Below, in pieces: positions 4,928-14,207 of a DNA stretch of 45,896 nucleotides. The position numbers were made by a program, and so were the translations under genes. How positions within the stretch are numbered: the stretch's first letter is position 1; every line of letters begins with the position of its first letter. The stretch lies in assembly GCA_027306655.1 (NCBI GenBank), contig DAHUZL010000003.1, forward strand, positions 1 to 45,896. The letters run 5' to 3'. Origin of the DNA: Candidatus Dormiibacterota bacterium. GTDB taxonomy: Bacteria; Chloroflexota; Dormibacteria; Aeolococcales; Bog-877. Under the pieces are notes generated by a model. It was given only the letters and a program-made list of their open reading frames with translations, did not search any database and was not told the DNA's origin.

Positions 4928-7897
4928 TCAGCGGCGGGCCGGCTCGGCCGCCGGCACCGACGCCAGCAGCCGGCGGATCCCGGGGGCCGCGTCGGTCGCG
5001 TGGACCCGCAGGACCCGCCGACCGCGCTCCCGGAGCGCGTCCAGGTCCCCCAGCGCCTGCGCCGCCTCGAGGGTGGCGAAGTCGAAGGCCCGGTCGGGGA
5101 TCGCCACCCGCGCCCCGTGATCGGTGAGGAGCTGGAGGAACGCGGCTTGGGCCGGGCCGCCCTTGTGGAGCTGCCCGGTGGAATGCAGGAAGCGGGGTCC
5201 GTAGCCCACCGTCACGGCGCAGCCGGTGGCCGCTCGGAGGCGCACCCGGAGCGCCTCCAGCGCCTCCGCGATGGCCTCCGTCATCGGCGTGTACGCCATC
5301 ACCGCGATGTACCAGGGGGGGCTCACACCGTCGAGCCAGCGCCGGACGGCCCCCGCCAGGCTGTCCCCGGGCTCGGCCCCGGTCACCGCCAGGCCCCCGT
5401 CGACCAGCTCCGGTCGGGGCTCCGGGAGCGGCTGGCCCGCGGCCACCCCGAGGAGGAGCCGCCGGGTGTTGTCCTTGCTCTCCTGGACGTTGGGCTGGTC
5501 GAAGGGGTCGATCCCCAGCAGCGCGCCCGCCAGCGCCGTCGCCACCTCCCAGCGGACGAACGCGGCCCCGAGGTCCTGGACCGTGGCGACCGGGACGGTG
5601 GCGACCGGATGGCCGGCGGCGACGAGCCCGGCGAGCGCCGCCTCGACCCCGGGATCGACGGGGCCCGACGCGAGCCGAAGGTGGACGAAGAGCCGGTCGG
5701 GCCCGTAGGCCTCCGGCGGCCCGACCGGCTCGGCAGCCACCGGGACCAGCCCCCGCCCCTGCTTGCCGGTCGATTCGGCGAGGAGCTGCTCGATCCAGAT
5801 GGGCAGGGCGGCGATGCCGGGGTCGGCGACCAGCGTCACCTTGTCCCGCCCCACCCGGGCGCCGCCGGCGAGGACGGCGGCGAGCCGCGCCCCGGGGCTG
5901 GCGCCCGCGCTGGCGTCGCGGCACGCGGCCGCCATCCGCTGGCCGCCGGAGAGCAGCCGCTCCAGGTCCAGGCCCATCACCGCCGCCGGGACCATCCCGA
6001 ACGCCGAGAGGGCGCTGTAGCGGCCGCCGATGGCGGGGTTGGCGCGGACCACGGCGTGGAAGCCGAGGGAGAGGCCCAGCCGCTCCAGCTCGGTCCCCGG
6101 GTCGGTCACGGCGACGCAGTGCTCACCCGCCGCCGCGCCCAGGGCGGCCTGGAGCCTGGCATGGAAGAAGGCGAGGTGGACCAGCGGCTCGGTCGTGGTG
6201 CCGCTCTTGGAGGAGACGATGAGGAGCGTCCGGCGGGGGTCGATCGCCCCGGCGACGCGGGCCACCTGGTCGGGATCGGTGGAGTCGAGGACGTGGAGGG
6301 TGGGCGACCCCGGCCGAGACCCGAACGTCTGGCGCAGGACCTCCGGGCAGAGGCTGCTGCCGCCCATCCCCACCAGGACGCAGTCGGTGAACCCCCGCTC
6401 CCGGACGTGCCGCTGCAGCGCCTGGAGCCGGGGCAGCTCCTCCCGCAGCTGGCGGTCGGGCTCGTCCAGCCAGCCCAGCCGGTCCGCCACCGTGGCCCGG
6501 ACCGCGCCGTCGTCGCTCCAGAGGCCGGGATCGAGCGCCGCCAGCCGCTCGGTGGCGCGGCGCCGCTCCAGCTCCCGGGCCGCCCCGGCGACCGCGGCCG
6601 GGATCGGCGACCCCGCTGGCCCGACGGCCAGCCGCAGCCCCTCGGCCCCCGCCTCCGAACCCTCCGCGGGCGCCGCTCCCTCTGCGGGCGCAGCTCCCTC
6701 CGCCGGCGCCGCGGACGCGCGCCCACGGCCCGCGGCCTCGGCGCGCTTGGCCTCCAGCGCTAGGAGCAGGTCGTCCATCGAGCGGGTGAACTTGGCCACC
6801 CCCTCCGTCTCCAGCACCCGCGTGACGTCGTCCATCAGGATCCCGAGCGCGGCGAGCTCATCCACCACCTGGAGAGCGGCCGCAGGGTCGTCGGTCACCG
6901 ACACCCGCACCTCGCCATGGTCGAGGAACGCCTCGACGGTCTCCGGTGGCATGGTGTCCACCGTGTCCGGGCCGATCAGCGCCTCGACGTACCGCACGTC
7001 GCGGTAGGCGGGGTCCTTGGTGCTGGTGCTGGCCCAGAGCGGGCGCTGCACGTGGGCGCCGGCGGCCGCCAGCCGGGCGAAGCGCGGGCCCCGCATCACC
7101 TCCAGGAACGCCTGGTAGGCGATCCGGGCGTTGGCGATCGCCGCCCGCCCGCGGAGGGCCAGGGCCTGGGCGCGCCGCCCGCCATCCGCCGCCGCGAGCG
7201 CATCCAGACGCCGGTCCACCTCGGTGTCGACGCGGCTCACGAAGAAGCTCGCCACCGAACGCAGCCCGCTGATGTCGGCGCCCGCCTGGAGCCGGCGCTC
7301 CAGGCCCAGGCAGTACGCCTCCATCACGGCGCGGTAGCGCTCGATGGCGAAGATCAGGGTCACGTTGACGCTGATGCCGGCCGCGATGGCCGCCTCGATC
7401 GCCGGGATCCCCTCCGCCGTGGCCGGGATCTTGATCAGGAGGTTGGGCCGGTCCACCGCCGCCCAGTAGCGGCGGGCCGCCGCGACCGTGGCCTCGGTGT
7501 CGTGGGCGAGCCCGGGCGCCACCTCCAGGCTGACATGGCCGTCATCCCCGCCGGTCGCCTCGTGCACGGGCCGGAGGAGGTCGCAGGCGGCGGTGACGTC
7601 CTCCATGATCAGACGGTCGTAGATGTCGAGGGCGGAGCGTCCCGCCCGCGCCTCGCGGCGGACGTCGGCATCGTAGGCGTCGCCGGCCCCCGCCAGGGCC
7701 TGCTGGAAGATGGTGGGGTTGTCGGTCACCCCCACGATCCCCTGGGCGATGACGCGGACGAGACCGCCGCTGGTGATCAGGCCGCGGCTCAGGTTGTCGA
7801 GCCAGGGGCTCTGACCGAGAGCCCGCAGCCGGTGGAGTCGGGTCTCGTTGACATCCTCCCCGCCGTGAACGGCGGGGGTTCCTACTGCGCGGCTCAT
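4928..7897 (-). CDS. tal-pgi: Bifunctional transaldolase / glucose-6-phosphate isomerase fusion
   Basis: 989 aa as read now. Residues about 20-380 are transaldolase: GQSPWLDNLSR, GVTDNPTIFQ, and the Schiff-base lysine K156 in LLIKIPATAEG. A linker of repeated APAEGA units (around residue 400) leads to a glucose-6-phosphate isomerase of about 540 aa with GMGGSSLCPEV and the sugar-phosphate loop VSSKSGTTTEP. The fusion handles the C3/C7-C4/C6 exchange and interconverts glucose-6-P and fructose-6-P. The first 16-17 residues (MSRAVGTPAVHGGEDVN) are translated from the right end of the inserted TnpB element. The ATG at 7897 overlaps the tnpB TGA by 4 nt. Native homology begins at about ETRLHRLRALGQS, so the original start was probably ATG 9172, now cut off by the insertion. 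Confidence 0.95.
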   Translation of the reverse strand: MSRAVGTPAVHGGEDVNETRLHRLRALGQSPWLDNLSRGLITSGGLVRVIAQGIVGVTDNPTIFQQALAGAGDAYDADVRREARAGRSALDIYDRLIMEDVTAACDLLRPVHEATGGDDGHVSLEVAPGLAHDTEATVAAARRYWAAVDRPNLLIKIPATAEGIPAIEAAIAAGISVNVTLIFAIERYRAVMEAYCLGLERRLQAGADISGLRSVASFFVSRVDTEVDRRLDALAAADGGRRAQALALRGRAAIANARIAYQAFLEVMRGPRFARLAAAGAHVQRPLWASTSTKDPAYRDVRYVEALIGPDTVDTMPPETVEAFLDHGEVRVSVTDDPAAALQVVDELAALGILMDDVTRVLETEGVAKFTRSMDDLLLALEAKRAEAAGRGRASAAPAEGAAPAEGAAPAEGSEAGAEGLRLAVGPAGSPIPAAVAGAARELERRRATERLAALDPGLWSDDGAVRATVADRLGWLDEPDRQLREELPRLQALQRHVRERGFTDCVLVGMGGSSLCPEVLRQTFGSRPGSPTLHVLDSTDPDQVARVAGAIDPRRTLLIVSSKSGTTTEPLVHLAFFHARLQAALGAAAGEHCVAVTDPGTELERLGLSLGFHAVVRANPAIGGRYSALSAFGMVPAAVMGLDLERLLSGGQRMAAACRDASAGASPGARLAAVLAGGARVGRDKVTLVADPGIAALPIWIEQLLAESTGKQGRGLVPVAAEPVGPPEAYGPDRLFVHLRLASGPVDPGVEAALAGLVAAGHPVATVPVATVQDLGAAFVRWEVATALAGALLGIDPFDQPNVQESKDNTRRLLLGVAAGQPLPEPRPELVDGGLAVTGAEPGDSLAGAVRRWLDGVSPPWYIAVMAYTPMTEAIAEALEALRVRLRAATGCAVTVGYGPRFLHSTGQLHKGGPAQAAFLQLLTDHGARVAIPDRAFDFATLEAAQALGDLDALRERGRRVLRVHATDAAPGIRRLLASVPAAEPARR
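7858..7877 (-). repeat. Right-end hairpin of the TnpB element / 3' stem of the putative omega RNA
   Basis: CCCCGCCG and CGGCGGGG pair perfectly around a 4-nt loop (TTCA on the minus strand). It lies 16 nt after the tnpB stop and is followed by GGATGTCAAC. In related elements this stem ends the omega-RNA scaffold and the sequence immediately after it is the guide, here the first native codons of tal. The hairpin also lies inside the present tal-pgi reading frame. Confidence 0.8.
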
Positions 7898-9096
7898 GCC
7901 GCGCCTCGGCGGGTTCTCGCTTCACCGCGGGCTGCCGGGCGCGGACCCGGTCTGACGTCCGCTCCACGAGCGTTTTGCCTCTCCGCCTGCCCGGCGGCGA
8001 GGATGTTGCGCGCAGCGTTGGCATCCCGGTCGTGGGTGGTCCCACAGCCGGGACAGGTCCACTGGCGAACGGACAGCGGCTTCGGCCCATCCCGTCGGCC
8101 GCACGCCGAGCAGAGCTGGGAGGACGGCACGAACCGGCCGATGCGCACCACCGTCCGATGGTGGTGGTGGGCCTTGGCCTCCAGGATGCGCAGGAAGGCC
8201 CCCCAGCCGACGTCGTGGACGCTCCGGGCCAGCCGCGTCCGGGCCAGGCCTACGATGGCGAGATCCTCGACATGCACCACTTGGTTCTCGCGGCACAGGT
8301 CGAGGGCGAGCTTGTGATGGAAGTCGGACCGGGCCTCCCGCACCCGGCGGTGGCAGACGGCCACGCGGCGGCGCGCCCGTTCCCGGCGCCGCGAGCCCGT
8401 GTGCCGACGGCAGACGACGCGTTGCGCGGCGGCGAGCGTGCGCGCCCGCTTGCGCAGGGGGCGCGGATTGGCGACGACCGTCCCCGCCGAGGTGGTGCAG
8501 AAGCGCTCCAGGCCGAGGTCGATCCCCACCTCGGTGGGGACCGGCGCGAACGGCACGTCCGCCCGCTCGACGACGAAGCTCGCGTAGGTGCGGCCGTCCG
8601 CCTCCCGGATCACGGTGACGCTCGACGGCGGCGCGGGCAGGGGCCGCGACCAGCGCACCCGCAGGTCTCCCACCTTGGGCACGGAGAGGCGGCCGTTGGG
8701 GCGGAGCGCGAAGCTCTGACGGGTGAGCCGGAAACTCTGCCGGCGGTCCTTCCGGCGCCGGGGGTGCGGATGGCCCAGCCGACGGCCTTTCCGCCGACCT
8801 GCGAGGGACGCGAACCAGTTGGCGTAGGCCAGCCGCGCATCCCCACACGCTTGGACCAGCGCGGTCGCGGACACCTCCGCTAGCCAGGCCCGTTCGGGCG
8901 TGCGCTTGGCTTGGGCCGTGACCCGGCTCTGGATGGCCGAATCGCTGAGCCGCTCTCCCACCCGGTGGGCGTCCGCGCGGCAGCGGAGGGCGTCGTTGAA
9001 GACCACCCGGGCACAGCCGAAGGTCCGCGCGAGCATCTGCCGCTGGCCGGGCCCGGGGTCGAGCCGATAGCGATAGCGCACGATGGCCATGGCCAC
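7894..9096 (-). CDS. tnpB: TnpB RNA-guided endonuclease (IS605/OrfB family)
   Basis: 400 aa, full length for TnpB. The N-terminal helical/OrfB domain starts IVRYRYRLDPGPGQRQMLAR. The RuvC-like nuclease looks intact: D193 in GIDLGLERF, E277 in VHVEDLAIVGL and D358 in HDRDANAARNI. A four-cysteine zinc ribbon (C329, C332, C348, C351) sits between the last two. TnpB proteins are omega-RNA-guided DNA nucleases that help IS605-type elements persist. The stop (TGA 7896-7894) overlaps the downstream tal-pgi ATG as ATGA. The C-terminal tail after NILAAG is Arg-rich and its codons probably also encode part of the omega RNA. An ATG two codons into the frame is an equally good start. Confidence 0.93.
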   Translation of the reverse strand: MAMAIVRYRYRLDPGPGQRQMLARTFGCARVVFNDALRCRADAHRVGERLSDSAIQSRVTAQAKRTPERAWLAEVSATALVQACGDARLAYANWFASLAGRRKGRRLGHPHPRRRKDRRQSFRLTRQSFALRPNGRLSVPKVGDLRVRWSRPLPAPPSSVTVIREADGRTYASFVVERADVPFAPVPTEVGIDLGLERFCTTSAGTVVANPRPLRKRARTLAAAQRVVCRRHTGSRRRERARRRVAVCHRRVREARSDFHHKLALDLCRENQVVHVEDLAIVGLARTRLARSVHDVGWGAFLRILEAKAHHHHRTVVRIGRFVPSSQLCSACGRRDGPKPLSVRQWTCPGCGTTHDRDANAARNILAAGQAERQNARGADVRPGPRPAARGEARTRRGAA

Positions 9097-9127
9097 CCTA
9101 TTCTCGCGCAGACTCGTGGGCGGCTAT

Positions 9128-9147
9128 CTCCAGCTTGAACGCCGGAG
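9128..9147 (-). repeat. Left-end imperfect hairpin of the TnpB element
   Basis: On the minus strand CTCC-G-GC, loop GTTCAA, GC-T-GGAG: a 4-bp plus 2-bp stem interrupted by one G/T mismatch. Subterminal mismatched hairpins of this kind mark IS200/IS605 left ends. It lies about 12 nt inside the inferred left boundary and about 30 nt upstream of the tnpB start. Confidence 0.65.
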
Positions 9148-9168
9148 CTTGCGCCGCCCCGACCACGG

Positions 9169-11232
9169 TCATCGGGCCTCCTCAGGACGCAGCAGCGCTG
9201 TCGCGCGGTCCACCAGGTGCTCCACGGTGAGCCCCAGGTGCTGGTAGATCTCCTGGTACGGCGCTGAGGCTCCGTACCGGTCGACCCCGATCACGGCGCC
9301 GGCCGGCCCGACCCATCGGTACCAGGGATCGGAGACCCCGGCCTCGATCGCGACCCGGGCGCCGACACCGGGGGGCAGCAGCCGAGCCTGCTCGTCCGGC
9401 GGCAGCCGCTCCAGCCGGTCGAGGCAGGGGACGCTCACGACCCGGGTGGGGACGCCCCGGCGCTCCAGCTCTGCCCGGGCGTCAACCGCCAGGTGGACCT
9501 CGCTGCCGGTGGCGAGGAGGATGCAGCGGGCGGCGCCGCCGCTCGCCTCGAGGAGGACGTAGGCGCCCCGCGCCACCTGCGCCCCCCGGTCGGCGCGGGT
9601 CTCCTCGTAGACCGGAACACCCTGGCGAGCCAGCACGATCACCGTCGGGCCATCGCGCCGCTCCACCGCGCACTGCCAGGCCTGGGCGGTCTCGTTGGCG
9701 TCGGCGGGCCGGAACAGCTCCAGCCCCGGCATCGCCCGCAGCGCCGCCAGCTGCTCCACCGGCTGATGGGTGGGACCGTCCTCGCCCAGCCCGATGCTGT
9801 CGTGGGTGTAGACCCAGACCACCGGGAGCCGGGAGAGGGCGGAGAGCCGGACCGCCGGCCGCTGGTAGTCGGAGAAGGTGAAGAAGGTGGCGCTGTACGG
9901 CCGCACCCCGCCGTGGGCGGCCATCCCGTTGCAGGCGGCGCCCATCGCATGCTCGCGGACCCCGAAGTGCAGATTGCGTCCCGACCCGGTCTGGCCGTCG
10001 AAGTCGCCGCCCTCGTCGATGGCGGTCCGGGTCGACTCGGACAGGTCGGCGTCGCCGCCGATGAGCCAGGGCATCACAGAGACCAGCTTCTGGAGGACGG
10101 CATGACCCGCGACCCGGGTCGCCATCGGCCCATCCGCGGGGGTGAAGGCGGGCAGCGCCTCCGCCCAGCCTCGGGGAGGCGCGTCGGCCTGGCCCCGGTC
10201 CCACTCTGCGCGCAGGGCCGGCCAGCGCTGGGACCAGCGGTCGAGGCGCTGCGCCCACCCGTCCTCCAGCTCCGCGCCGCGCGCGACCGCCCGGCGGAGG
10301 TGGTGACGAGCGGCATCGGGGACGACGAAGGTCCGATCGGGATCCCAGCCGTACGCCTCCTTGGCGGCCCGCGCCTCCTCCGGCCCCAGCGGGCTCCCGT
10401 GGGCCTGGCTGGTGTCCTGCTTGTGGGGGGCACCGTAGCCGATGTGGGTGCGGACCCGGATCAGGGACGGGCGGCTCTCGTCGTCGATCGCGGCCTGGAT
10501 GGCGCGGCCGATCCCGTCGAGGTCGGTCTCGCCCGCCTCCACGTGCTGGACCTGCCACCCGTAGGCCTCGAAGCGCCGTCCCACGTCCTCGGTGAACGCG
10601 AGCGAGGTCGGGCCGTCGAGGGTGACGTGGTTGTCGTCGTAGAGGCAGATCAGCCTGCCCAGCCCGAGGTGGCCGGCGAGCGACGCCGCCTCGGCGCTCA
10701 CGCCCTCCATCAGATCGCCGTCGCTGCAGAGGACGAAGGTGCGGTGGTCGACGACCGGGTCCCCCTCGCGATTGAAGCGGTGGGCGAGGAAGCGCTCCGC
10801 CATGGCCAGGCCGACGCCGTTGCCGAAGCCCTGCCCGAGCGGGCCGGTGGTCACCTCCACCCCGGCCGTGTGCCCCCGCTCGGGGTGCCCGGGGGTACGC
10901 GACCCCCACTGCCGGAACTGGCGGAGGTCGTCGATCGTGAGGTCGTAGCCGGTGAGGTGGAGGAGCGCGTAGAGGAGCATCGAGCCGTGTCCGGCCGAGA
11001 GCACGAATCGATCCCGGTCGGGCCAGCCCGGGTTGCCTGGGTTGTGGCGGAGGAAGCGGGTCCAGAGCACGTAGGCCATCGGCGCCGCCCCCATCGGCAG
11101 ACCCGGATGGCCGGAGCGGGCCCGCTCCACCGCGTCAATGGCGAGGCAGCGGATGGTGGTGATCGCCAGCGTGTCGAGCTCGCTGCCGGCATCGGGCAGC
11201 CGCCGCTCCACGGCCGGAGGGGACGTCTCCAC
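9169..11232 (-). CDS. tkt: Transketolase
   Basis: 687 aa, standard length. It has the N-terminal TPP domain with [30 protein letters not shown] and the Mg/TPP motif [19 protein letters not shown]. The pyrimidine domain has [16 protein letters not shown] and [19 protein letters not shown], and a C-terminal domain ends the protein. It moves two-carbon ketol units between sugar phosphates. GTG 11232 gives the expected N-terminus, with a G-rich run just before it; GTG 11205 is possible. The stop (TGA 9171-9169) overlaps an ATG at 9172 that begins ATG ACC GTG GTC, probably the original tal start before the TnpB element landed. The gene is divergent from gdhA, with about 150 nt between. Confidence 0.96.
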   Translation of the reverse strand: METSPPAVERRLPDAGSELDTLAITTIRCLAIDAVERARSGHPGLPMGAAPMAYVLWTRFLRHNPGNPGWPDRDRFVLSAGHGSMLLYALLHLTGYDLTIDDLRQFRQWGSRTPGHPERGHTAGVEVTTGPLGQGFGNGVGLAMAERFLAHRFNREGDPVVDHRTFVLCSDGDLMEGVSAEAASLAGHLGLGRLICLYDDNHVTLDGPTSLAFTEDVGRRFEAYGWQVQHVEAGETDLDGIGRAIQAAIDDESRPSLIRVRTHIGYGAPHKQDTSQAHGSPLGPEEARAAKEAYGWDPDRTFVVPDAARHHLRRAVARGAELEDGWAQRLDRWSQRWPALRAEWDRGQADAPPRGWAEALPAFTPADGPMATRVAGHAVLQKLVSVMPWLIGGDADLSESTRTAIDEGGDFDGQTGSGRNLHFGVREHAMGAACNGMAAHGGVRPYSATFFTFSDYQRPAVRLSALSRLPVVWVYTHDSIGLGEDGPTHQPVEQLAALRAMPGLELFRPADANETAQAWQCAVERRDGPTVIVLARQGVPVYEETRADRGAQVARGAYVLLEASGGAARCILLATGSEVHLAVDARAELERRGVPTRVVSVPCLDRLERLPPDEQARLLPPGVGARVAIEAGVSDPWYRWVGPAGAVIGVDRYGASAPYQEIYQHLGLTVEHLVDRATALLRPEEAR

Positions 11233-11386
11233 CCCCCTATGCTCGCAGGGTTGGGGGTCCGGCGCCCGGTTGCCGGCCGGGCGGCGTGGGTTTCACCTCC
11301 CGGCTCGTGGAGAGCAGTTCCTGTACCCTTGCCGTCGGCTTGGTTCGCACCCGCATCGTCCCCACCCCCCACCGGCCGGCGCCCGC

Positions 11387-12667
11387 ATGACCGAGCTCGC
11401 CGTCCCCACCTCCGCGTCCGGCACGGCGGCGAACCCGTACATCACCGCCCAGCGCCAGTTCGACCAGGCCGCCACCCTGCTCCAGCTGGACTCGGGCATG
11501 CGCCGGGTCCTGCGCGAGGTCCGCCGCGAGTTCACGGTCAACTTCCCGGTGCGGATGGACACGGGCCGGATCCGGATCTTCACCGGCTACCGGGTCCAGC
11601 ACAACCTCACCCGCGGCCCCGCCAAGGGGGGCATCCGCTACCACCCCGACGTCAGCCTGGACGAGGTCAAGGCGCTGGCGATGTGGATGACCTGGAAATG
11701 CGCCGTGACCGGCCTCCCCTACGGAGGGGCCAAGGGCGGGGTGATCTGCGACCCCGACCAGCTCAGCCGCCAGGAGCTGGAGAACATGACCCGCCGCTTC
11801 GCCAGCGAGATCACGGTGCTGATCGGCGCGGCCAGCGACATCCCTGCCCCCGACGTCAACACCAACAGCCAGGTGATGGCCTGGATCATGGACACCCTGT
11901 CGATGGAGCGGGGCTACTCCGTCCCCGCCGCTGTCACCGGCAAGCCGATCGAGATCGGCGGATCGGAGGGACGCCCGATGGCGACCGGCCGCGGGGTCAC
12001 CGTGGTGACGCTCGAGGCCTGCCGGAGGATGGGGATCGATCCCCACCAGGCGACGGTGGCGATTCAGGGGTTCGGCAACGTGGGCTCGGTCTCCGCCGAC
12101 CTGCTCCACGCCGAGGGGTTCCGGGTGGTGGCGGTCTCGGACGTCAGCGGGGGGATCCACGTCCCGGGGGGCATCGACGTTCCCGCCCTCCTCGCCCATC
12201 GCGGCGCCGGCGGGCGGCTCGCCGACTGGCCCGGCGCCATCCCCATCGGCAACCCGGCCCTGCTGGAGCTGCCGGTGACGATCCTCATCCCCGCCGCGCT
12301 CGAGAACCAGCTCACCGTCGCCAACGCGGCCCGGGTCCAGGCCCGGTTGGTGGTGGAGGCGGCCAACGGGCCGACCACGCCCGAGGCCGACGACATCTTC
12401 GCCCAGCGGGGGATCACCCTGGTCCCCGACATCCTGGCCAACGCCGGCGGAGTGACCGTCTCCTACTTCGAGTGGGTGCAGGACCTGCAGTCCTTCTTCT
12501 GGGAGGAGAAGGAGATCAACGCGCGGCTGACGCGGGTGATGGAGCGCGCCTACCTCCAGGTCGAGGAGCTGGCGCAGGCCCACGACACCACCCTGCGGAT
12601 GGGGGCCTACTGCCTGGCGGTGAAGCGGGTGGCGGACGCCACCCAGCTCCGCGGCATCTACCCGTAG
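11387..12667 (+). CDS. gdhA: Glutamate dehydrogenase
   Basis: 426 aa hexameric-type Glu/Leu/Phe dehydrogenase. Motifs: GPAKGGIRYHPDVSLDEV, the catalytic-lysine region LPYGGAKGGVICDP, PAPDVNTNSQVMAW, then the Rossmann domain with VAIQGFGNVGS, and VEAANGPTTPEAD with ILANAGGVTVSYFEW. It reversibly deaminates glutamate to 2-oxoglutarate and ammonia with NAD(P). The ATG at 11387 has no clear Shine-Dalgarno. A TACCCT at 11324-11329 could be a -10 giving a roughly 50-nt leader. Divergent from tkt. Coenzyme specificity is not predictable by eye. Confidence 0.95.
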   Translation: MTELAVPTSASGTAANPYITAQRQFDQAATLLQLDSGMRRVLREVRREFTVNFPVRMDTGRIRIFTGYRVQHNLTRGPAKGGIRYHPDVSLDEVKALAMWMTWKCAVTGLPYGGAKGGVICDPDQLSRQELENMTRRFASEITVLIGAASDIPAPDVNTNSQVMAWIMDTLSMERGYSVPAAVTGKPIEIGGSEGRPMATGRGVTVVTLEACRRMGIDPHQATVAIQGFGNVGSVSADLLHAEGFRVVAVSDVSGGIHVPGGIDVPALLAHRGAGGRLADWPGAIPIGNPALLELPVTILIPAALENQLTVANAARVQARLVVEAANGPTTPEADDIFAQRGITLVPDILANAGGVTVSYFEWVQDLQSFFWEEKEINARLTRVMERAYLQVEELAQAHDTTLRMGAYCLAVKRVADATQLRGIYP

Positions 12668-12689
12668 CCCGGGTGGGGACGACGGGCCG

Positions 12690-14207
12690 GTGACGCCGGA
12701 GGGCGGCCGTCCGGGCGGGCGCGGATGGCGGCGGCGGCGGGTCTGGATCCCCTCCGCGGTCGTCGTCGCGTGCGCCGTCGGCGGGGCCGCGGCCGCGCTC
12801 GTGCTGACGCGACCGGCGGGCGGGCTGCGCGTGAGCCCCGCCGTGGTCCGCCTGCTGGTGGGGTCCCAGGGCCGCCTGGCCGCCACCTGGCCCGGGGGGC
12901 GCGGTCCGGTCCGCTGGCAGAGCAGCGCCCCCCAGGTGGTCCGGGTCAGCGCCGACGGGCGGGTGCGCGCGCTCGCCACCGGCCAGGCGACGGTCACCGC
13001 CACCGAGCGGGGCCACAGCGGGACGGCCCTGGTGACCACCGTCGGCATCCGCCGGCTGACCCTCCACCTCCCGGGCACGATCGGGTACGGCCAGGCGGTC
13101 CCGCTGCAGGTGACCGAGACCCTCACCGACGGGAGCACCCCCCGGACCGCCCCCATCGCGGTCCAGGTCGCGCTCCCGGCCGGGGCTCCGCTCACGGCCG
13201 TCGGCCACAGTCTGCTCGGGTCGGGCCTGGGGATCACCCGGGTGGCCGTCCGCGGCCCCGACGGCCCGCCCGCCACCGAGCGGGTCCAGGTCGTCCCGGC
13301 GGTGCCGACCAACGTCGGGACGGTGACCCCGGGCTTCGTCGCCCACGCCCCGCTCGTGGTCCAGGTCGACAACGGGCCCACCTCCGATCCCCACACCGGC
13401 CTCCAGGCCGCCGACGTCGTCTATGAGTACGCGACCGAGGGCGGCATCACCCGCTTCACCGCGGTGTTCTGGCACCTCAGCCCGGCGGCCACGGTGGGCC
13501 CGATCCGGAGCGCCCGGCTGATCGTCATCCCGGTGCAGCAGATGTACCGCGGCCTCGCCGTCTTCAGCGGCGCCTCCAACGGGACCTACGCCAACCTCTA
13601 CCACGACCGGGTGCCTCTGGTCAGCGACGACTGCTGCGGCCAGGACTTCTTCCGCACCACCGACCACGTCGCCCCCTCCAACCTCTTCACCCAGGGCCGG
13701 CTGCTGCTGGGGGCGCTGCGGGGGCAGTTCCCGGCCCTCGCCGCCGAGCGCCTCCCCTACGTCCTGCTCCCCCCCCACGTCGACCCGCTGACCCCGGGGC
13801 CGCTGCGCATCGTCACCGTCGAACAGACGCCGGTCAACGTCCCCGCCTACCACTACAACCCGGTGGGACGCACCTGGCAGCGGTGGCTGAACGGCACGCC
13901 TCAGGTGGACACCACCACCGGTCAGCCGATCGCGGTGCGCAACCTGATCGTCCTCACCGCGCCCTGGCACTACACCAACTACGTGGAGGACGTCCTCGGC
14001 AACTACAGCATCGATTGGGTGCTCACCGCGTCGGGTCCGTTCCAGGCCTTCATCGACGGGCTCCAGTTCCAGGGCACCTGGCACCGCCCCGCCGGCGGTG
14101 GGCCGATCGTGTACACGATGGCGGATGGACGCCCGCTCCCGCTCGCCACCGGCCTCACCTGGGTCGAGGTGGTGGCCGCCGGCACCACCGTGACGGCGAC
14201 CGGCTGA
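12690..14207 (+). CDS. DUF3048 (YerB-type) extracytoplasmic protein with an Ig-like BIG2 domain
   Basis: 505 aa. An Arg-rich N-terminus is followed by one hydrophobic segment (about residues 20-42, IPSAVVVACAVGGAAAALVL), a signal anchor placing the rest outside the membrane. Residues about 45-120 look like a BIG2 Ig-like domain (WQSSAPQVVRVSADGRVRAL). The rest carries DUF3048 features: VVQVDNGPTSDPHTGLQAAD, YEYATEGGITRFTAVF, VGPIRSAR, and a C-terminal TWHRP...YTMADGRPL. The function of DUF3048 proteins is not established; they are usually surface proteins. GTG 12690 lies 22 nt after gdhA, so co-transcription is likely. Confidence 0.85.
   Translation: MTPEGGRPGGRGWRRRRVWIPSAVVVACAVGGAAAALVLTRPAGGLRVSPAVVRLLVGSQGRLAATWPGGRGPVRWQSSAPQVVRVSADGRVRALATGQATVTATERGHSGTALVTTVGIRRLTLHLPGTIGYGQAVPLQVTETLTDGSTPRTAPIAVQVALPAGAPLTAVGHSLLGSGLGITRVAVRGPDGPPATERVQVVPAVPTNVGTVTPGFVAHAPLVVQVDNGPTSDPHTGLQAADVVYEYATEGGITRFTAVFWHLSPAATVGPIRSARLIVIPVQQMYRGLAVFSGASNGTYANLYHDRVPLVSDDCCGQDFFRTTDHVAPSNLFTQGRLLLGALRGQFPALAAERLPYVLLPPHVDPLTPGPLRIVTVEQTPVNVPAYHYNPVGRTWQRWLNGTPQVDTTTGQPIAVRNLIVLTAPWHYTNYVEDVLGNYSIDWVLTASGPFQAFIDGLQFQGTWHRPAGGGPIVYTMADGRPLPLATGLTWVEVVAAGTTVTATG

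Larger units (their letters stand above)
7847..9160 (-). mobile_element. IS605-type TnpB-only element inserted at the start of tal-pgi
   Basis: About 1.3 kb, oriented like the operon. The left end (near 9160) has an imperfect hairpin at 9128-9147. The right end has an 8-bp perfect hairpin at 7858-7877 followed by AGGATGTCAAC, a form typical of IS200/IS605 ends. Only tnpB lies between; there is no TnpA Y1 transposase, so the element would need one in trans to move. Boundaries are inferred from the hairpins and from where tal homology resumes, and may be off by a few nt. These elements make no target duplication, and none is seen. The element splits tkt (ends 9169) from tal-pgi. Confidence 0.85.

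Noticed and set aside
2394-5120. Other long open frames opposite the rpe/tal region and through the 3049 gene
   Set aside because: They change character at real gene boundaries and carry no motifs; rpe and tal-pgi on the minus strand explain the coding signal.
5000-6763. 587-codon plus-strand frame opposite the isomerase domain
   Set aside because: Antisense to conserved Pgi motifs, rich in Arg/Gly/Pro, no homology-like features.
11233-11386. Strong sigma-70 promoters in the tkt-gdhA divergent gap
   Set aside because: Only a TACCCT box with no matching -35 is visible; not strong enough to list as a separate feature.
9493-12693. Very long open frame (over 1,000 codons) on the plus strand across tkt and into gdhA
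   Set aside because: It is antisense to transketolase, has Arg/Gly/Pro-rich composition with no domain, and arises from GC-rich third positions leaving stop-free shadow frames.
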